DNA of 64,000 bases from Brachypodium distachyon (GCF_000005505.3 NC_016131.3:40816855-40880854); one strand, 5' to 3'; shown: positions 1 through 12,240, counted from the stretch's first letter. The notes: generated from the letters alone by a model not told the origin. Numbers and translations: made by a program.

Positions 1-114
1 GCAAAACACGACTCGCATGGTTTGCTCATATGTATGTATGCCTCACTGGAAGCCTAACATAAGATTAACCACTTTAAATATTCAAGGTTCATCATCTTTG
101 TCCCTTCATTGCAG

Positions 115-681
115 CTGACAATGTCGAGGTGACGAACTTCAATTGGCCGAGAGACAGAGTGATCGACTGGGTGCTTGGACCACTGCTTGTTCTGAAAGAG
201 CAGATGAAGAAACTAGAGCTTACTGAAGATGAGGAATTGTGCTTGCGGAAGCTCATCATGACGAACGAAAACGAGAAGCCATCAGATTGGGATGATTGTG
301 GTTTCCCGTCGAGCGACAGCGTGAAGAGAGCTCAGCTCCAAGCAATTATTAGAAGGTACTGTAGTTCTCTATACAGACTTCCTACTTCCCTATAGTCAGA
401 TTCCAACAATAAACTTAAAGAAGCTGTGAAATCAACTCACGAACAGGTTGCAAGGGATTGTTGGAAATATGTCTCGGATACCGGGCTTCAGGAGACGGTT
501 CCTGAATCTGACCAGGGCGCTGTACCTGGAGGCCATCGAGGCAGGCGCCATCGACGGAACACGGGACATTAAGCGAAGGGTTAAGGAGGATATCACCTCT
601 GAAAAATTACAGGATAACAAAGATGTGGTAGAAGGGAAGGGTCCATCAAATGGTACATCCGGGGGTATTGACATTGTTTGA
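115..681 (+). CDS. 3' end of an unidentified host gene (last two exons)
   Basis: Two exons, 115-355 and 447-681, join in frame across a GT-AG intron (356-446) and end at a TGA at 679-681. The first 114 bases end in a pyrimidine-rich tract plus CAG and are probably intron, so the start of the gene lies outside the window. The visible part encodes about 158 residues. It is hydrophilic and mostly helical in character, with a WPRDRVIDWVLGPLLVLKEQ stretch early, a MSRIPGFRRRFLNLTRALYL segment in the second exon, and a Lys/Glu/Gly/Ser-rich tail that looks disordered. There is no membrane segment or recognisable catalytic motif. I do not recognise the family. The clean splice sites, codon periodicity and absence of stops argue for a real host gene. 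Confidence 0.7.
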
Positions 682-3137
682 TGTCAATGGTGTGCAGACA
701 GTTCTTTTGCCTAAACCCAGATCACTCTGCTGCCTGCTGCGCTTTATTTTAGTTAGGCGCATTTGTGGAACAATTTTTCCGAGACCATTGTAAAATATTT
801 ATATCAAAATATATTATTCGTGCACGATTTAATAGTGCTGCAATTTCGTCCAAATCCCCAATATGTATGCAACCTAAATCCCATGTAAAAACATGCTGTC
901 CAGTGCTCCCTCCGTCAAATATTAAATATAAATGTTCAAACTTTGCCTTAAGTTTTATTGAAAAATCAGTAAGACCTATACTTAAGGTCGAGCTAGAAGT
1001 TGCTTCCTTGCTAAGCTTCGTGCTACTCGCATGGAATGAATAAATCTTCTGGATCCAGAGAGCTTCAAGTTGCTTCATTTCTAAGTTCCACGCCTTCGCT
1101 CGTTCATCCGCTGACGGTCGCAGCTTGAGGCAATGACGTAGACTGGAAGGAAAACTTATAACGACAAGTTGTCGCCGTCGACAACGTCGCGGGGAAACCG
1201 TGCCCTATGTAAATCCACATTTGAATTTTGTATTTGTCTAAATAGAAAAACTGTAAAATACTAGTGCATGGCTACTCCTTAAAGTGTCATTGATATACAT
1301 TTTAGTCTATCAATTTACAAATGATTAATTTGTCTTTAAACTTGGTATTGATATTTATTTTAGTCTATCAACTTATAAATAATTAAACTGATATGCTAAA
1401 CTTGACATTGGAGTCTATTTTGTCCGCTTCCTTATATGCAACGCATTCTTTGCCACGTTGGCATGCTGACTTGATAAAACCGCAGCCACGTATGTGAGGG
1501 AGGCAAAACCTCTTCCAGGCAAGGTTTTTTTTTCCTTGCAAAAATCCCCCAAAATCATATCAAAGAAGTCATGTTAAAAGCAGACAATTTGCAAAACCCT
1601 CAAATATCTAGTGCCCAAATTCCCATTTCCACACAGAGGTTCCGAATTTAGGACCGTATATGCGTACTAAGAAAAATTATTGACCCACATTGTTATTTAA
1701 AATTGACTCCGAATATCGAGACACAAAGTTTTTACATTTTCTTGAGGAAAAAAATTCGACGGCCGTAGCTGCATTTACTCTACCAGCCTTAAGGGCGTCC
1801 GCAAAAAGCCGTCTTTAAATGGTCATGAAAAATCCGACTCTCAAGAAAAGGATCGACTAAGAGTCAATTAAAAATTAACATTTTATTATACAATATCATA
1901 TTGCATGCACCAAATCATCTAAATTTAGTTTCAATATGCAATCATTGAACGTGTTATTTTACCGTTGACTAATGATATCCAGAGTCAATGAAAACTCTAC
2001 TACAACGTGAATGCTCCATGACATTCATTGTCCTATGCTACTTGTTCCGTTTCTACAAAACATCTTATATTTGTGTATTTAGGCTAAGACAGTTTTTTTT
2101 CTAATGTGTGACCATTCATAGTGGATCAACAATAAATGTGCGTGATTAGTCATTGACGGGTGTGGGAGCTAAGAAAAAAACGAGCTATATTAAGAAATAA
2201 ATGAAAATAAATTATATGAAGTGTTCGGGGAGAGGAACGTAAAGAGTAAATTACAGGAAGGTACCACATTTGTGGCTAGGGTTCGAGGTTGGGTCAAGAT
2301 TTGCTAATTGTAACTAATCGGTACCACTTTTGCGTTACGCAACCCTAAGTTGGCGATTTGAGCGTTTTTTAGGCCAAATTTGACAAGACTGGCCCACCTG
2401 TCGGGCTAGCGTGGCGCCACGTGGCAGAAGCCAAACCATTACACTAACATAGCTATAAGCCAAGGGGCAAACCAAAAAGATCCATGTTTTTTTTTCTCAC
2501 TTCTTCCTTCGAGCATCTCTAATGCACCTCCTCATCCTCCATTGGCTCCGCCTCCAAGGCGGTGAGGCACGCTTGAGCGGCACAGCGGCAGCGACGCGTC
2601 GGATGGGCGCGCGCCGACGGGGAGTCGGCGGAACACAAGAGCAGTTAGGTCGGGGTTTCAGCGAGCACAGGAGCAGCGAGGCTGGCGGAGCACAGGCGCC
2701 ACCGGAGAGGATTCAGGGAAGGAGACCGAGACTTCTTGTTTGCCCATATCTTATGACTATATTAGTGGAAAGGCTGGACATGTGGGCCACACCTGTCGGA
2801 TTCAGCGTCAACATGCTTCAATCTTCAACTTAGGGTTATTGGTAATGTATGACTAGAAGTGATACTGATTATGTACAAGTAGCAAATCTTGACATGACAT
2901 GACATGAAACCTCAGTAACAAAGTTGGTGTATTTTTTTAATTTACTCCAACGTGAATGTGCAGTAGCAAAAACCTTCGATACTACTAATTGCATCTGTGC
3001 GAATTTGTTCGTCTTCTTTCCTCGATTTCTTTCGCTCCCTTTCCTCCGGAGCTCGCACGACTGCCGTGCTCCTCGTCCCACTGTCCCAGCCCATCTCAAT
3101 CTCGCCTCGCCGCCGGCACTTAAACCCGCCTCCCGCG
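682..3137. other. intergenic region between the first gene and SFT2
   Basis: This AT-rich stretch holds no convincing gene. The short open frames in it have no domain character. It contains a two-unit repeat at 1284-1411 and GC-richer sequence from about 2500 that probably includes the SFT2 promoter and 5' UTR just before 3138. Confidence 0.5.
1284..1411. repeat. two-copy direct repeat, unit about 61 bp
   Basis: Two diverged units both contain TTTTAGTCTATCAA followed by a TTAxAAAT stretch and a TAAACTTG tail. The units begin near 1284 and 1345. This looks like an old tandem duplication or the remains of a non-coding transposon. Confidence 0.5.
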
Positions 3138-6100
3138 ATGCAGAAGACGGCCCAATCCTGGTTCACCGGCGGCTCCGCCTCCCCCGCCTCCGCCGCTAGC
3201 GAGTCGCAGCCCTCCCTCCTCGCCGACTGGAACTCCTACTCCGCTTCCCGCTCCGACGCCTCCTCCTCCTCCCCGCTCCCGTTCGACATCGAGGCCGCTG
3301 TCCGCTCGGCCAACGACACCGTTTCCGGCACCTTCAATGTGTAAGCTCCCTCCCGCCAACCCCAATCCCTCAGATCTGATCCACTCTCCCCAAGCTCCGT
3401 CTGTTCCGGTACGATCTGATCCGCGGGTTGCAGGGTGACCAAGGGCGTGCGGGAGCTGCCGGGGAGCTTCCAGGGCGCGACGAGCAGCTTCCCCTCGGGG
3501 AAGGCGCTCATGTACTTTGGGCTCTTCCTCGCCACCGGCATTTTCTTCGTCTTCATCGCGTTCACGCTCTTCCTTCCCGTCATGGTGCTCATGCCGCAGA
3601 AGTTCGCTATCTGCTTCACGCTTGGCTGTGCTCTCATCATCGCATCGCTCTTTGCGCTCAAAGGACCCGCGAACCAGCTCTCCCATATGACGTCAAAAGA
3701 GGTACTCTGCAAATTGCCACCATGCTTGTTCATTTGTTTTCAATTCTGGAAGATCAGTAATCTTGTTTGGTAGCAAGGGAGTGGAGATTACTCAGTCAAA
3801 ACTCATTGCTGCGTGACATCTATACTTGCAATTTTGGATAATGCGGACACAAGTTGCAAAACATTTTCTGGTGTTGAGAAGGATTTGTTGTTCTCTGCAG
3901 ACAGCTAACTAGTGTCATTTACTAGTCCCTACTGTATAATTCAATGTCATTGGAGCTGAATATTAAGGAAAATCTCCTTCCCAAATCGAAGCCTGAAATG
4001 AGCCGATTACACCCTTTATTCTTTATGAGGGGACCCAATAGCTCTGAGTCTGTGATCTTACATCATGGATGTTCTTTGTATGAAATTCTTACATGGATGT
4101 TTGCATGCATAGCTTCTCCGCTTTAGAAGGATTTAAGGGATTCATTTTTATTCCCCTTCTTTTGACTATACAGAACATTTTGAATGAGAAAAAAAAAGAA
4201 CAACTGAGTAATATTGTGGTGCTTAATTTTAAATAAGCAATTCAGAAAGGACATTAGAAAAATAAGCGATCAGATCAAGTAGGCTTTTCCTTAAGTCAAA
4301 TTACCCAAAATCTAGTGTGCAGTCTAAGAAAGAGTATGCAAACTATATATTTCAGAAAGCATACCTTTTAAAATAAATGGATGAATGGATCATCTTGCCA
4401 TTGACCTACAGCCAGTCTCAGCTCTTGAAGTTGCTGGTTGTGGTTCAGCTCTTGAAGGTTAATTATGGTTACCAAGGGTGTTTGTAACTCGAGAACTGTC
4501 CCAGGAAGAATGTCACCTCCATACCGTTTTAGTTTGTACACAACTTGAAAATATTCTTCAAACCTGGAATCTGTTAACTTGAGACTCTAGGTAGATCTGC
4601 ACTATGAACGGAGCTTAGCTAGAGATTAATCCGTTAGTTGCTTGCCCTAAGATGGCCAGGGAGCTGATCTTCCTAAGAAGGGAAAAAATCGATCATAGTA
4701 TTTCAAAAATTCAAATTTTTAAATAAAAAAAGGATTCAAAGTAAAGATATTGGGTATTTCTCGCTTTTTTCTTAAAAAAAAATCTTATGTATTGGCAGAA
4801 AAGGCTTACCATTAATAGCAGGAACTTCCAGAGCAGGTAGACCTAGAGGGAAGTTGTGAGCATTGTGTTCGTGCATTACTTCCGTACCAAGATTAGCACG
4901 GTTGATGATACCAGACCATGTATTAATAACGTGACCTTGAGATTTACAACCTCCGCCGGTCTTATCCAAAATCATTGGTAGGTTGTAAATCCTATTATGA
5001 AGAGCATAAAGGTTTCCATTTTATAAATTTCTGATGATCCAAAAGGTTTTGAAGATTATGTTTTTAGCATATTGAAGTATTTGTATGAAGTAGCTTATTA
5101 TCTGGACAGACCAAAATAAGTGAGTAGTGGAAGTTGAGACCTTTGTGATGGCGAGTCGATGGATTTTGATCTTTCCAGTAAGCTCAACAGTGCTCATGCT
5201 CACCAACCTCTAAGAATGCAATGGTGATTGGCATCTTATATTTGTCCTCATTTCTTGGTCCGAGTTCTCCTGATACCAGATGCAACATAAGAAGTAAATT
5301 AGACAATTTTTCTCCCACCTATCGATGAACAAAATATTTGGCTCAATCTGGAAGGATATCTAAACTCAATCTAGAGAGTTTCCTGAGCTTTCTAGTTTTT
5401 CTTTTTGCAATAATACTGCTCTTGATCTGGATCTCTTCTGTCCAAAACAGTTTTTGAGTTCATTCCAATATTCTTCGAGTAGAGAAAGGATTTTGATCAC
5501 CTTCATACCAGCTTGACCTGACAATCCACAACAAAACAAAGGAAATCTACAATTGGTCTTTCCGTTTTTCTAATTGAATCTTCGTCACAACAGGCTTTCA
5601 AACACGTCCTTAATTCATCGGATTCCATGGTTTATGTCTTCTGGATCTGTAACTCATTGCTGATACTGATCAGTGATAATCTTGGCCAATGACATGGAGA
5701 AAATCTAGTCTATACTAAGAGGTACTGATGTTTAGGAACGATGCGTTTTTTTCTGGATATACTTGTAAGAAATTCAACTGTGGTCTGGAATCAGTTGTAT
5801 TGTCCCAATTCCTTGTCGATGATTGAACCTTTTTCCTTTGTTCGTGTTGTGGAACAGTGGAAGTCAGTGGACCACATGTGGATGAGTACAGTTTGACTTG
5901 GTGCAATTTCTAGTCTGCTTGGTTGTGTATGCGTATTTTTTTATGGCAGATGTTTTGAGTAATTTTGACTTTGGGCACATATGTATACCACATATGTGCA
6001 AGCGTTGTTGAAACTAAGTAGTTAATGACACCTGTACCTGCTCAGTTTTTCTTAAATAGGATGCAAGGCAATATCTCCATGTTCACATAATCTCCAAACG

Positions 6101-6629
6101 CATGCGGTTTCTAATAAAAGAGCATGTCCTTTTCTTTCAGAGACTACCTTTTACAGTGGGGTTCACTGGATGCATGGTTGGCACGATTTATGTTTCTATG
6201 GTGCTTCACAGCTATTTTCTCTCGGTGATATTTTCAATCCTTCAGGTATGTCCTTTGACCAAAAAATTGGGTTTGTCTTCATATTCTGAAATTTTATGGT
6301 ATATGGTGGATATTAGGGCTGTGGTTTATGCTTTCTTCCACATGTATTGAACAAGCTCCCAATCAGAGCCATGACTTGATGAGCTATAATATCTTGTGTA
6401 TTTAGGGGCAAAATGATATGTGCAATTCAATGTGCAATGCATGTCGTTTCTTGGCTGATCTTTTCGGACTGACTGGAGCTTCCTGTTTAAGAAGTGACCT
6501 TCCTCGTTTTTGTTCCAGGTTCTGGCGCTTGCTTACTACACCATATCCTACTTCCCTGGAGGCTCTAGCGGATTGAAATTTATCTCATCCAGTCTCCTGT
6601 CTCCGGTAACAAGAATTTTTGGCCGGTAG
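3138..6629 (+). CDS. SFT2: SFT2-family vesicle transport protein
   Basis: Four exons (3138-3340, 3434-3701, 6141-6245, 6519-6629) give 687 nt and a 228-residue protein ending at TAG. All introns are GT-AG and the phases match. The start [12 protein letters not shown] is the usual start of plant SFT2 proteins, which decides the start codon. The N-terminal 90 residues are Ser/Ala-rich and cytosolic. Four hydrophobic segments follow at about residues 94-114, 122-143, 160-185 and 193-208, and the protein ends in a short basic tail. Known family role: a Golgi tetraspanning protein that assists fusion of endosome-derived vesicles with the Golgi. Length and architecture are normal. The 2.4-kb second intron carries a plastid psbA fragment. 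The gene appears intact and functional. Confidence 0.95.
4806..4941 (-). pseudogene. psbA: nuclear plastid DNA: 3' end of psbA
   Basis: Read on the minus strand, this encodes the C-terminal part of photosystem II protein D1, including INRANLG, EVMHE and NAHNFPL. It has several substitutions and then runs out of homology on both sides. It lies antisense inside SFT2 intron 2. The protein match is recognisable but imperfect, so this is an old organelle-to-nucleus transfer, not a gene. Confidence 0.85.
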
Positions 6630-6779
6630 CCCAAGTAGAACAAATTTGTACGTGATGATCATATTCGTACACTTGTAATGCCCGAAATGTTCTGTACGTA
6701 GTTGCTGGTATGATCAACCCGCCATAGAGATATCAGATACAATTATTACCCACTCCTTTGCTTGCTTGATACATCACTA

Positions 6780-6890
6780 CTCTCTGTTTCATAATTCTTG
6801 TCTCAAATTTGCTAAAAAATGGATGTATCTATTCCTAAAATGCGTCTAGATATATGTAATATTTCGACAAGAATTATGGAACGGAGTGAG
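6780..6890. mobile_element. Stowaway-type MITE, copy 1
   Basis: A 111-bp element flanked by TA on both sides (6778-6779 and 6891-6892). Its ends are CTCTCTGTTTC and GGAACGGAGTGAG, diverged forms of the CTCCCTCCGTTCC terminal repeat typical of grass Stowaway MITEs (Tc1/mariner group). It lies about 150 bp past the SFT2 stop codon. Confidence 0.88.
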
Positions 6891-6904
6891 TACCATTTAA
6901 AATA

Positions 6905-7014
6905 CTCCCTCTGATCCTAAATTGTTGTCGAAATATTACATATATCTAGACACTTTTTAAGAATAGATACATTCATATTTGGGCAAATTTGAGACAAGAA
7001 TTTAGGATGGGAGG
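6905..7014. mobile_element. Stowaway-type MITE, copy 2, inverted relative to copy 1
   Basis: A 110-bp element starting CTCCCTCTGATCC with TA at 6903-6904 and 7015-7016. Its internal sequence is the reverse complement of the copy at 6780-6890, with roughly 85 percent identity by eye. Only 14 bases separate the two copies, so together they can fold into a long hairpin. Confidence 0.87.
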
Positions 7015-7115
7015 TAGTAGATGTCAGGCGTACCGCGTACGTGTTGGGTGCACGGAGTGGACAATGTCTGTTGTGCTCTTGTATCAGAAGTTTTCTTGTG
7101 AGCTTATGTTGTGGA

Positions 7116-7121
7116 AATAAA
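7116..7121 (+). promoter_or_regulatory. candidate poly(A) signal
   Basis: AATAAA lies in a T/G-rich context about 490 bp after the SFT2 stop codon. If used by SFT2, the inverted MITE pair would sit inside its 3' UTR. Only the hexamer supports this. Confidence 0.25.
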
Positions 7122-7228
7122 GTTATTACTACTGCCGAGTTAAGGCTAAAGGTACGGTGAAATCGAGGTTGGCTTTGGAGTTCAGAATGAGTGCAGGTGA
7201 AGTGATCCGGCTGCCCGTGGTGCGAACT

Positions 7229-8340
7229 GTGTCATAGAGCGCTTCTATAAACATTTTTTGGGTGAAAGATGAGATTTTATTGAATGCATAGATCTGCGGT
7301 CAACTAAAACAAGCTTTGAAATGCACTCTTGGAAATGCAGGGGAGATAGTATTGCAAAGCCACTATTCGATATCTATATGGAATACTCTCATTTCAGAAA
7401 TTCTTAATTTGAGGAAATAATATAAAATTTTATTTCAAAAAGAAAAAGAAATAAGAGAAGGCCAATAGGAATCTTCTATAAACTACCCGGTTTTTGTAAG
7501 CTTGTCTAATTGCATTCCTTTGTTAGCAATAATCTTGATTCTGTATCTGCATATTTAGTTTCGTTTGTTGTAAGCGCTGAGCATTGGTTTCCCTGGTTGG
7601 GCTAAGTTGGGTTTGGTGGGTTTTGCACTTTTAATCTGTTGGGTGGGGAAATTATGGTTTGGGTGGGTTTAGATGGGTCAACGAGCTGATAATTAGATGG
7701 GTGGTTTGGGTTGTGTCGGACGGGTTGATGGGTTTAAGACGACGTGCGTCCGATGCTCCAAGACACGGAGTCAGATGGTCTCGCCGCCGGTCGCCGCGTC
7801 GCGTTCGTGCAGCCTCTCCCATCTTCTCTCTTGTTTGGGTTGGTGGGTTTGCCGGTCTCGAGCCAGACCAAACCGTTACGTTGAGTATATAATGGGCTGG
7901 TTTGGTTTACGGAACCACCCCACCTAAAGGCCACTTATATGGGTTAAAGTGGGCTGCATGGTGTCTGGTAGGATCGGCTAAACCATACTCAGCGCTTTGT
8001 AGTCAGCCATCTGGCGCGGTGGGTGCGATGAGTACGAGTCCGGCAATAGCGCGCAAGGCGAGGTGTTCGATGTGGCCGACTGGGTGAAGGTGCTGAAGGA
8101 AACGGCGTAGTAGTAGCTGCGAACATGTCATACGTTGTTAGCTGCATGCGATTTGCTAGCTAGCTAGCTACTGTAGTTTTTTTTTAAAGCTTGCCGCCAT
8201 TTTTTAATGATGCCGCCTAGTTCTCGGTTCATGTTTTTTTTCCTCCATAGCAAGCGGCAAAATCTCATCTAAAACAAACGGCAAAATCTGGTAAAATAGG
8301 GACGTACGACACACTGCCCATAATTAAGAAACTGTTGAGA
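7229..8340. other. non-coding region related to the KCR upstream flank
   Basis: Segments near 7254-7460 and 8226-8340 resemble 43605-43790 and 43946-44063. Shared pieces include GAGATTTTATTG, a TTCTTAATTT-GAG block and CATAATTAAGAAACTG, in the same order. The G/T-rich stretch 7590-7730 and the relic at 8027-8110 lie between them. No intact gene is seen. Confidence 0.45.
8027..8110 (+). pseudogene. relic of a protein-coding 3' end, family unknown
   Basis: A 27-codon open stretch ends in TAG and reads GEVFDVADWVKVLKETA near its end. Its strong G/C third positions and protein-like composition differ from the AT-rich surroundings. It is open upstream only for a short distance and has no recognisable domain. 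It may be a gene fragment carried in by a transposon or left from a decayed gene; it could also be chance. Confidence 0.3.
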
Positions 8341-8575
8341 GTCAGTTTTGGCATTAACTTATCCAGTACACGTCACCTTCAGCAGGTGATACGTCAGCCT
8401 CGGAGAAAATTTGCCTCCACAGATGGTACCAAGTTTTATTACCAGCAGTCATGCCGGTCCCCACTAGTTCTTGTTGCTTTGGAGTTATTCGTGGTGCGAA
8501 AATTGTGACATAGAGCTCTCCTACGAATATTTTTGGGGAGTATCTATTTCTCATTTCTCAGCCGTCTAAGAAATA

Positions 8576-8688
8576 CTTCCTTCGTTTCATAATTCTTGTT
8601 AAAATATTACATGTATCTAAATGCTTTTTAGTAATAGATACATCCATTTGGGGGCAAATTTGAGATAAAAATTATGGAACGGAGTGAG
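8576..8688. mobile_element. Stowaway-type MITE, copy 3
   Basis: A 113-bp relative of the elements at 6780 and 6905, with TA at 8574-8575 and 8689-8690 and the same internal ATATTACATGTATCTA and AATAGATACATCCATTT blocks. The orientation matches copy 2. Confidence 0.87.
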
Positions 8689-8840
8689 TAGTTATTTCTC
8701 AGTCAACAATCGTAACCATCCATTCAAGTTTTTCTTATCTATCAGATCTACATTAATCTTACATGAATCTCGATGATTGAATCAAAATGTGTTATCATCG
8801 ACTAAAAAATAATTATTTCTCACTCGCTTATGAAATAGCA

Positions 8841-9395
8841 TGTTGGAATTTAGGACAAGCCAAGGCCCAAACTAAATTAAATTCCATTCATGGAGTGGAA
8901 CGAGGAATTGCGATAGTCCAACCTTTCTAGTTTAGGGGGAGTCACAACGCGCGCGCGCCGCGTTTCGTGGATCGATTTCGAGTTCGAGTTGGTCGGCCGG
9001 GGTCGTTGCTTATCTTTTTGGCAGTTGGAATCTGTTGCGGACGCCTAACAAATCCCGATAATTGTGGAGTCGGTTTTGATTTCCTAAATCAACATCGGTT
9101 AGTTTCCGAAACCGAACGGACGTCCGCCTGCGTGCCTATTTAATAAGACAACCCCGGCCTCTGAACAGACACATCACAAATCCTAGCCGTCACGCCCGCG
9201 CTCCAATCTCTCTGTTCGCCGCCCTCTGCTACTCCATCCCGTCGGCTGCGTGCACGGCTCGTCGGGAGAGCAGACCTCCGGAACCCCGACCTTTGAGATC
9301 CTGTCTGAGAGATGGTCGATAAGGTTATTGGGAAGCGTTCTTACGGACTGCTCACTTCATCATGTCCCTGTTTCGTCGGCTTCTTCATCACCAAT
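8841..9395 (+). mobile_element. Copia-like LTR and leader relic, left part
   Basis: It starts TGTTGGAATTT, the same start as the LTR at 59843, and has a similar layout: AT-rich start, GC-rich middle and a short run into a leader. It is cut at 9395 by the large Copia insertion and resumes at 42869. The element type is inferred from its ends and layout; no pol is present. Confidence 0.45.
9391..9395. repeat. left target-site duplication CCAAT
   Basis: CCAAT directly precedes the 5' LTR at 9396 and is repeated directly after the 3' LTR at 42864-42868. A 5-bp duplication is standard for Copia integration. Confidence 0.9.
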
Positions 9396-10634
9396 TGAAT
9401 GAGCATTTCTCTCCTAAGTGGTTTTGGTGGTGATGACAACATGTTTTGTTATCTAATCTTGTGCTAAGCATTTCAGGGTTTATAAAGAACTCGACACAAG
9501 ATGAATTGTGGATCCTTAAAAAGGAAAGAAGCGTAGTGATGTTTAGCGGTTTTTTCGGTTGATTTGAGTCGTAGGACATCCGTACTATTAAGAGGGGATC
9601 CACAAGGGAAGGTAACGGGTGAATCAATTTCACGTACACATCTACACCAAATTGCACCCACTAAAAAGCCTACCCATTAAGGTGTGAGAAGAAAACATTT
9701 TTCAGAGTGTGTTCTGGCATCTCTGGTTCCCAAGCGGCGGAAGTTCTGGGTGAACTTCCGCTCGAACCTCCGGTGCTCTCTGTTAGTCCCAAGGGAATAT
9801 GCGGAACTTCCGGTCAGCCGGAAGTTCCGGCTATCCAGTGGAAGATCCGGCCTATCCCGACAATTGCCTAACGACTCGATTTTTGGAAACTCACTTATAT
9901 ACTCCTTCGTCCCCAACAAGCAAATAGAGCAAGCAAGCAGCCAAGAACACCACCTCTCACCGCAAGAACACCTCAAGCTTAAATCTCCAAGATCTTCCTC
10001 CCTAGCTACTCATAACTTTTGATTCTTTGAGGATTGGAGGAAAATATCTTGATCTAGGGTTTCACTAAGTCAAAAAGTTGTTTCCCCTTGTTTTCTTTAT
10101 GGATTTTGTTTCTCTTGGGTTGTTGGGAACCCTAGACGGAAGCGGTCACCTCGAGCAATCCCTTGGTGATTGAGGAGCTCGGGGCTTGGATTGGGAGCCT
10201 CCGATTGAGTTGTGGAGTTTGCCCCGGTCAAGTTTCTAAGGGTTCGGCGTTCGCCCTCAAGGAAGCCATTAGTGGAACTCACCTCACCTTTGTGGTGTTG
10301 TGAGAGCTCATCCCACCTTTGTGGTGTGGTGAGTTGGAGAATAGAGTGAGCCTTCGTGGCGTCTCTACCTTTGTGGTAAAGCACTCATCCAAACAGAGAC
10401 GTACACCGATCCCAATAGGTGGAACTCCGGTGAAATCTTCGTCTCCACGTGTGGTACCTTTTCCCCTTTACATTCTTGCTATATATTGTTGCTTCGGCTA
10501 TTGCATTTCATTCTAGGGTTGCATTCACTTTAGAGAATTTAGTAAACCCTAGGATTAGGTGTTTGCATCTTTCAAGAAAAGAAAAAGAAAAAGAAAAATT
10601 TGTTAGTCGCCTATTCAATCATACCGATCTTTCA
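9396..10634 (+). repeat. 5' LTR of outer Copia element
   Basis: Begins TGAATGAGCATTTC and ends CCGATCTTTCA. A TATA-like CTTATATACTCC at about 9892 is the likely promoter. A cluster of GGAAGTTCCGG palindromes lies at 9733-9850. It aligns over its whole length with 41633-42863 with scattered substitutions and small indels. Confidence 0.93.
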
Positions 10635-10635
10635 A

Positions 10636-10650
10636 TTGGTACCAGAGCCT
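10636..10650 (+). other. primer binding site of outer Copia element
   Basis: TTGGTACCAGAGCCT follows the 5' LTR almost directly and resembles the TGGTATCAGAGC site that pairs with initiator methionine tRNA in plant Copia elements. Confidence 0.85.
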
Positions 10651-10685
10651 CGTCTCTTAATTAAGGCTTTACCGCTCTTAAGAGT

Positions 10686-12240
10686 ATGGTCGGCGATGAT
10701 GGGGAACCCACAATGAAACCCCAAGAAATCGAGGTGATAGATGATAATGCTCCACTAACTTTCAAATCCATCAAATTGCTTTTGGATAGCATGCAAAAAG
10801 TGATTCTAGATAGTGTGGACAAAAAGATTAGTGAGCACCTACCTAACAAAGCCTTTTCGTCTACTACCGAGTCCGTCCATACCAAGCCACCAAGTGCGGT
10901 GGGTTTGACTAAGGATGATTCGGATGCCGAAGCCCGTAACAAGGCTAAGGCTATCGAAGAGAGTGCTACCAAATCCCAAGCTATGGGTGGCTATGGGTTG
11001 TATAATGAGGTGGCTCCACCTCCTCAATATAACCATCGCCACCATAATTTGCCACCTATGTACAAATTACGTTGATTGGTTTCATTCCATGAGGACTCAC
11101 TTCAAGAGCACATCAACGGAGTTGTGGAGAATTGTTTAAGAAGGTTACTTTGTTTATGATCCAAAGAACATGTCGCCAAGAGAATATGTGGACAATCAAC
11201 TCAATGAGCATGCCATTGGAATACTCTTAAAGGCTCTACCCTTGGAGTATAGAACCTATGTCCGTTGAGTTGATTCCGCTAGAGATGCTTGGAAGCTAAT
11301 TGGTGACAACTTTGACTGGGGTGCTTCGCATGAGAGTGTCAAGAAGTCAAAGTTTTAAGTGGTCATCAATGAATGCAAGAATTTCTTCATGAAGAATGGA
11401 GAGGTTCCGGATGAGCTATATAGGAGAGTCATCACTCTTGGAGCCAAGATGAAGGACCATGGAAGTCGTGACATCAATGATGAATGGATCAAGCGTCTAT
11501 TCATAGAAGCCATCTCCCCACACCGAGAGGTTCATACCGCAATGATTAGGCAAAGAACGGACTACTATAGCTTGACTCCAAGTCAAGTGATGGGAGAGTT
11601 TGTGGTTATGGATATTCTCAAGAAGACCTCCGAGGACAACCTCATTCGCGCCAAGTTTCTCTCACAAAGCTCAAACCTTGCATTGAAGGCCAACGTGACT
11701 CCCACCTCAACTCCATGTGAAGCACCCCAACAAGAAGAAGTTGAGATCACGGAAGAAAATTGCAACTATGAGTTTAGTGATCACATGGCTCTTGCGGCTC
11801 AAGCTTTTTGGAAGAACAAATAAGTTTGTCAAGACCAACACCTTCAACCCCAATAACTTCTACAACTACAAGGGAGCTTCAAGCTCCAAGCCCAAAGGTC
11901 AAAGATCTCGTAAATGTTATAATTGTGGTAACAATGACCATTTCGTTGCAGAGTGTATTTATGAGAAGAGGGAGGAGAATGGTGGTCTCCTTATCCTTAA
12001 GGAGAAGACCAAGCCCTCCTTCCACAAGAAGCCAACGGAGAAGAGGCAACCAAGAATGCTTCTTGTTCAAGAAGAATATACTTCGGGTGACGAAGATGAT
12101 GATGAGGAAGAGTCCACGGAGAGGGCGAACATTGCAATTGCTCCTTCACTTCCATCTCTCTTCGACTCCCCCAATGAGAACAAGAATCACTCACCCAAGT
12201 GCCTCATGGCCAAGACCTCTTCGGAGGTTGCTTCCAATGG
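10686..12240 (+). pseudogene. gag: gag of outer Copia element, disrupted
   Basis: The frame starts at 10686 and codes for a charged N-terminal part. It then continues in other frames as the UBN2-type gag core (11090-11820), with internal stops near 11137, 11266 and 11356 and frameshifts near 11050 and 11815. A CCHC zinc knuckle (CYNCGNNDHFVAEC) is encoded at 11915-11956, followed by an acidic linker. Known role: the particle-forming nucleocapsid protein. The breaks make a normal product impossible. Confidence 0.9.

Noticed and set aside
2522..2833. Open frame upstream of SFT2
   Set aside because: Short, Gly/Arg-rich, with no domain and no splice support; probably GC-rich promoter-side DNA.
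4942..5210. Continuation of plastid DNA beyond psbA
   Set aside because: No recognisable trnK/matK or further psbA sequence; similarity stops at 4941.
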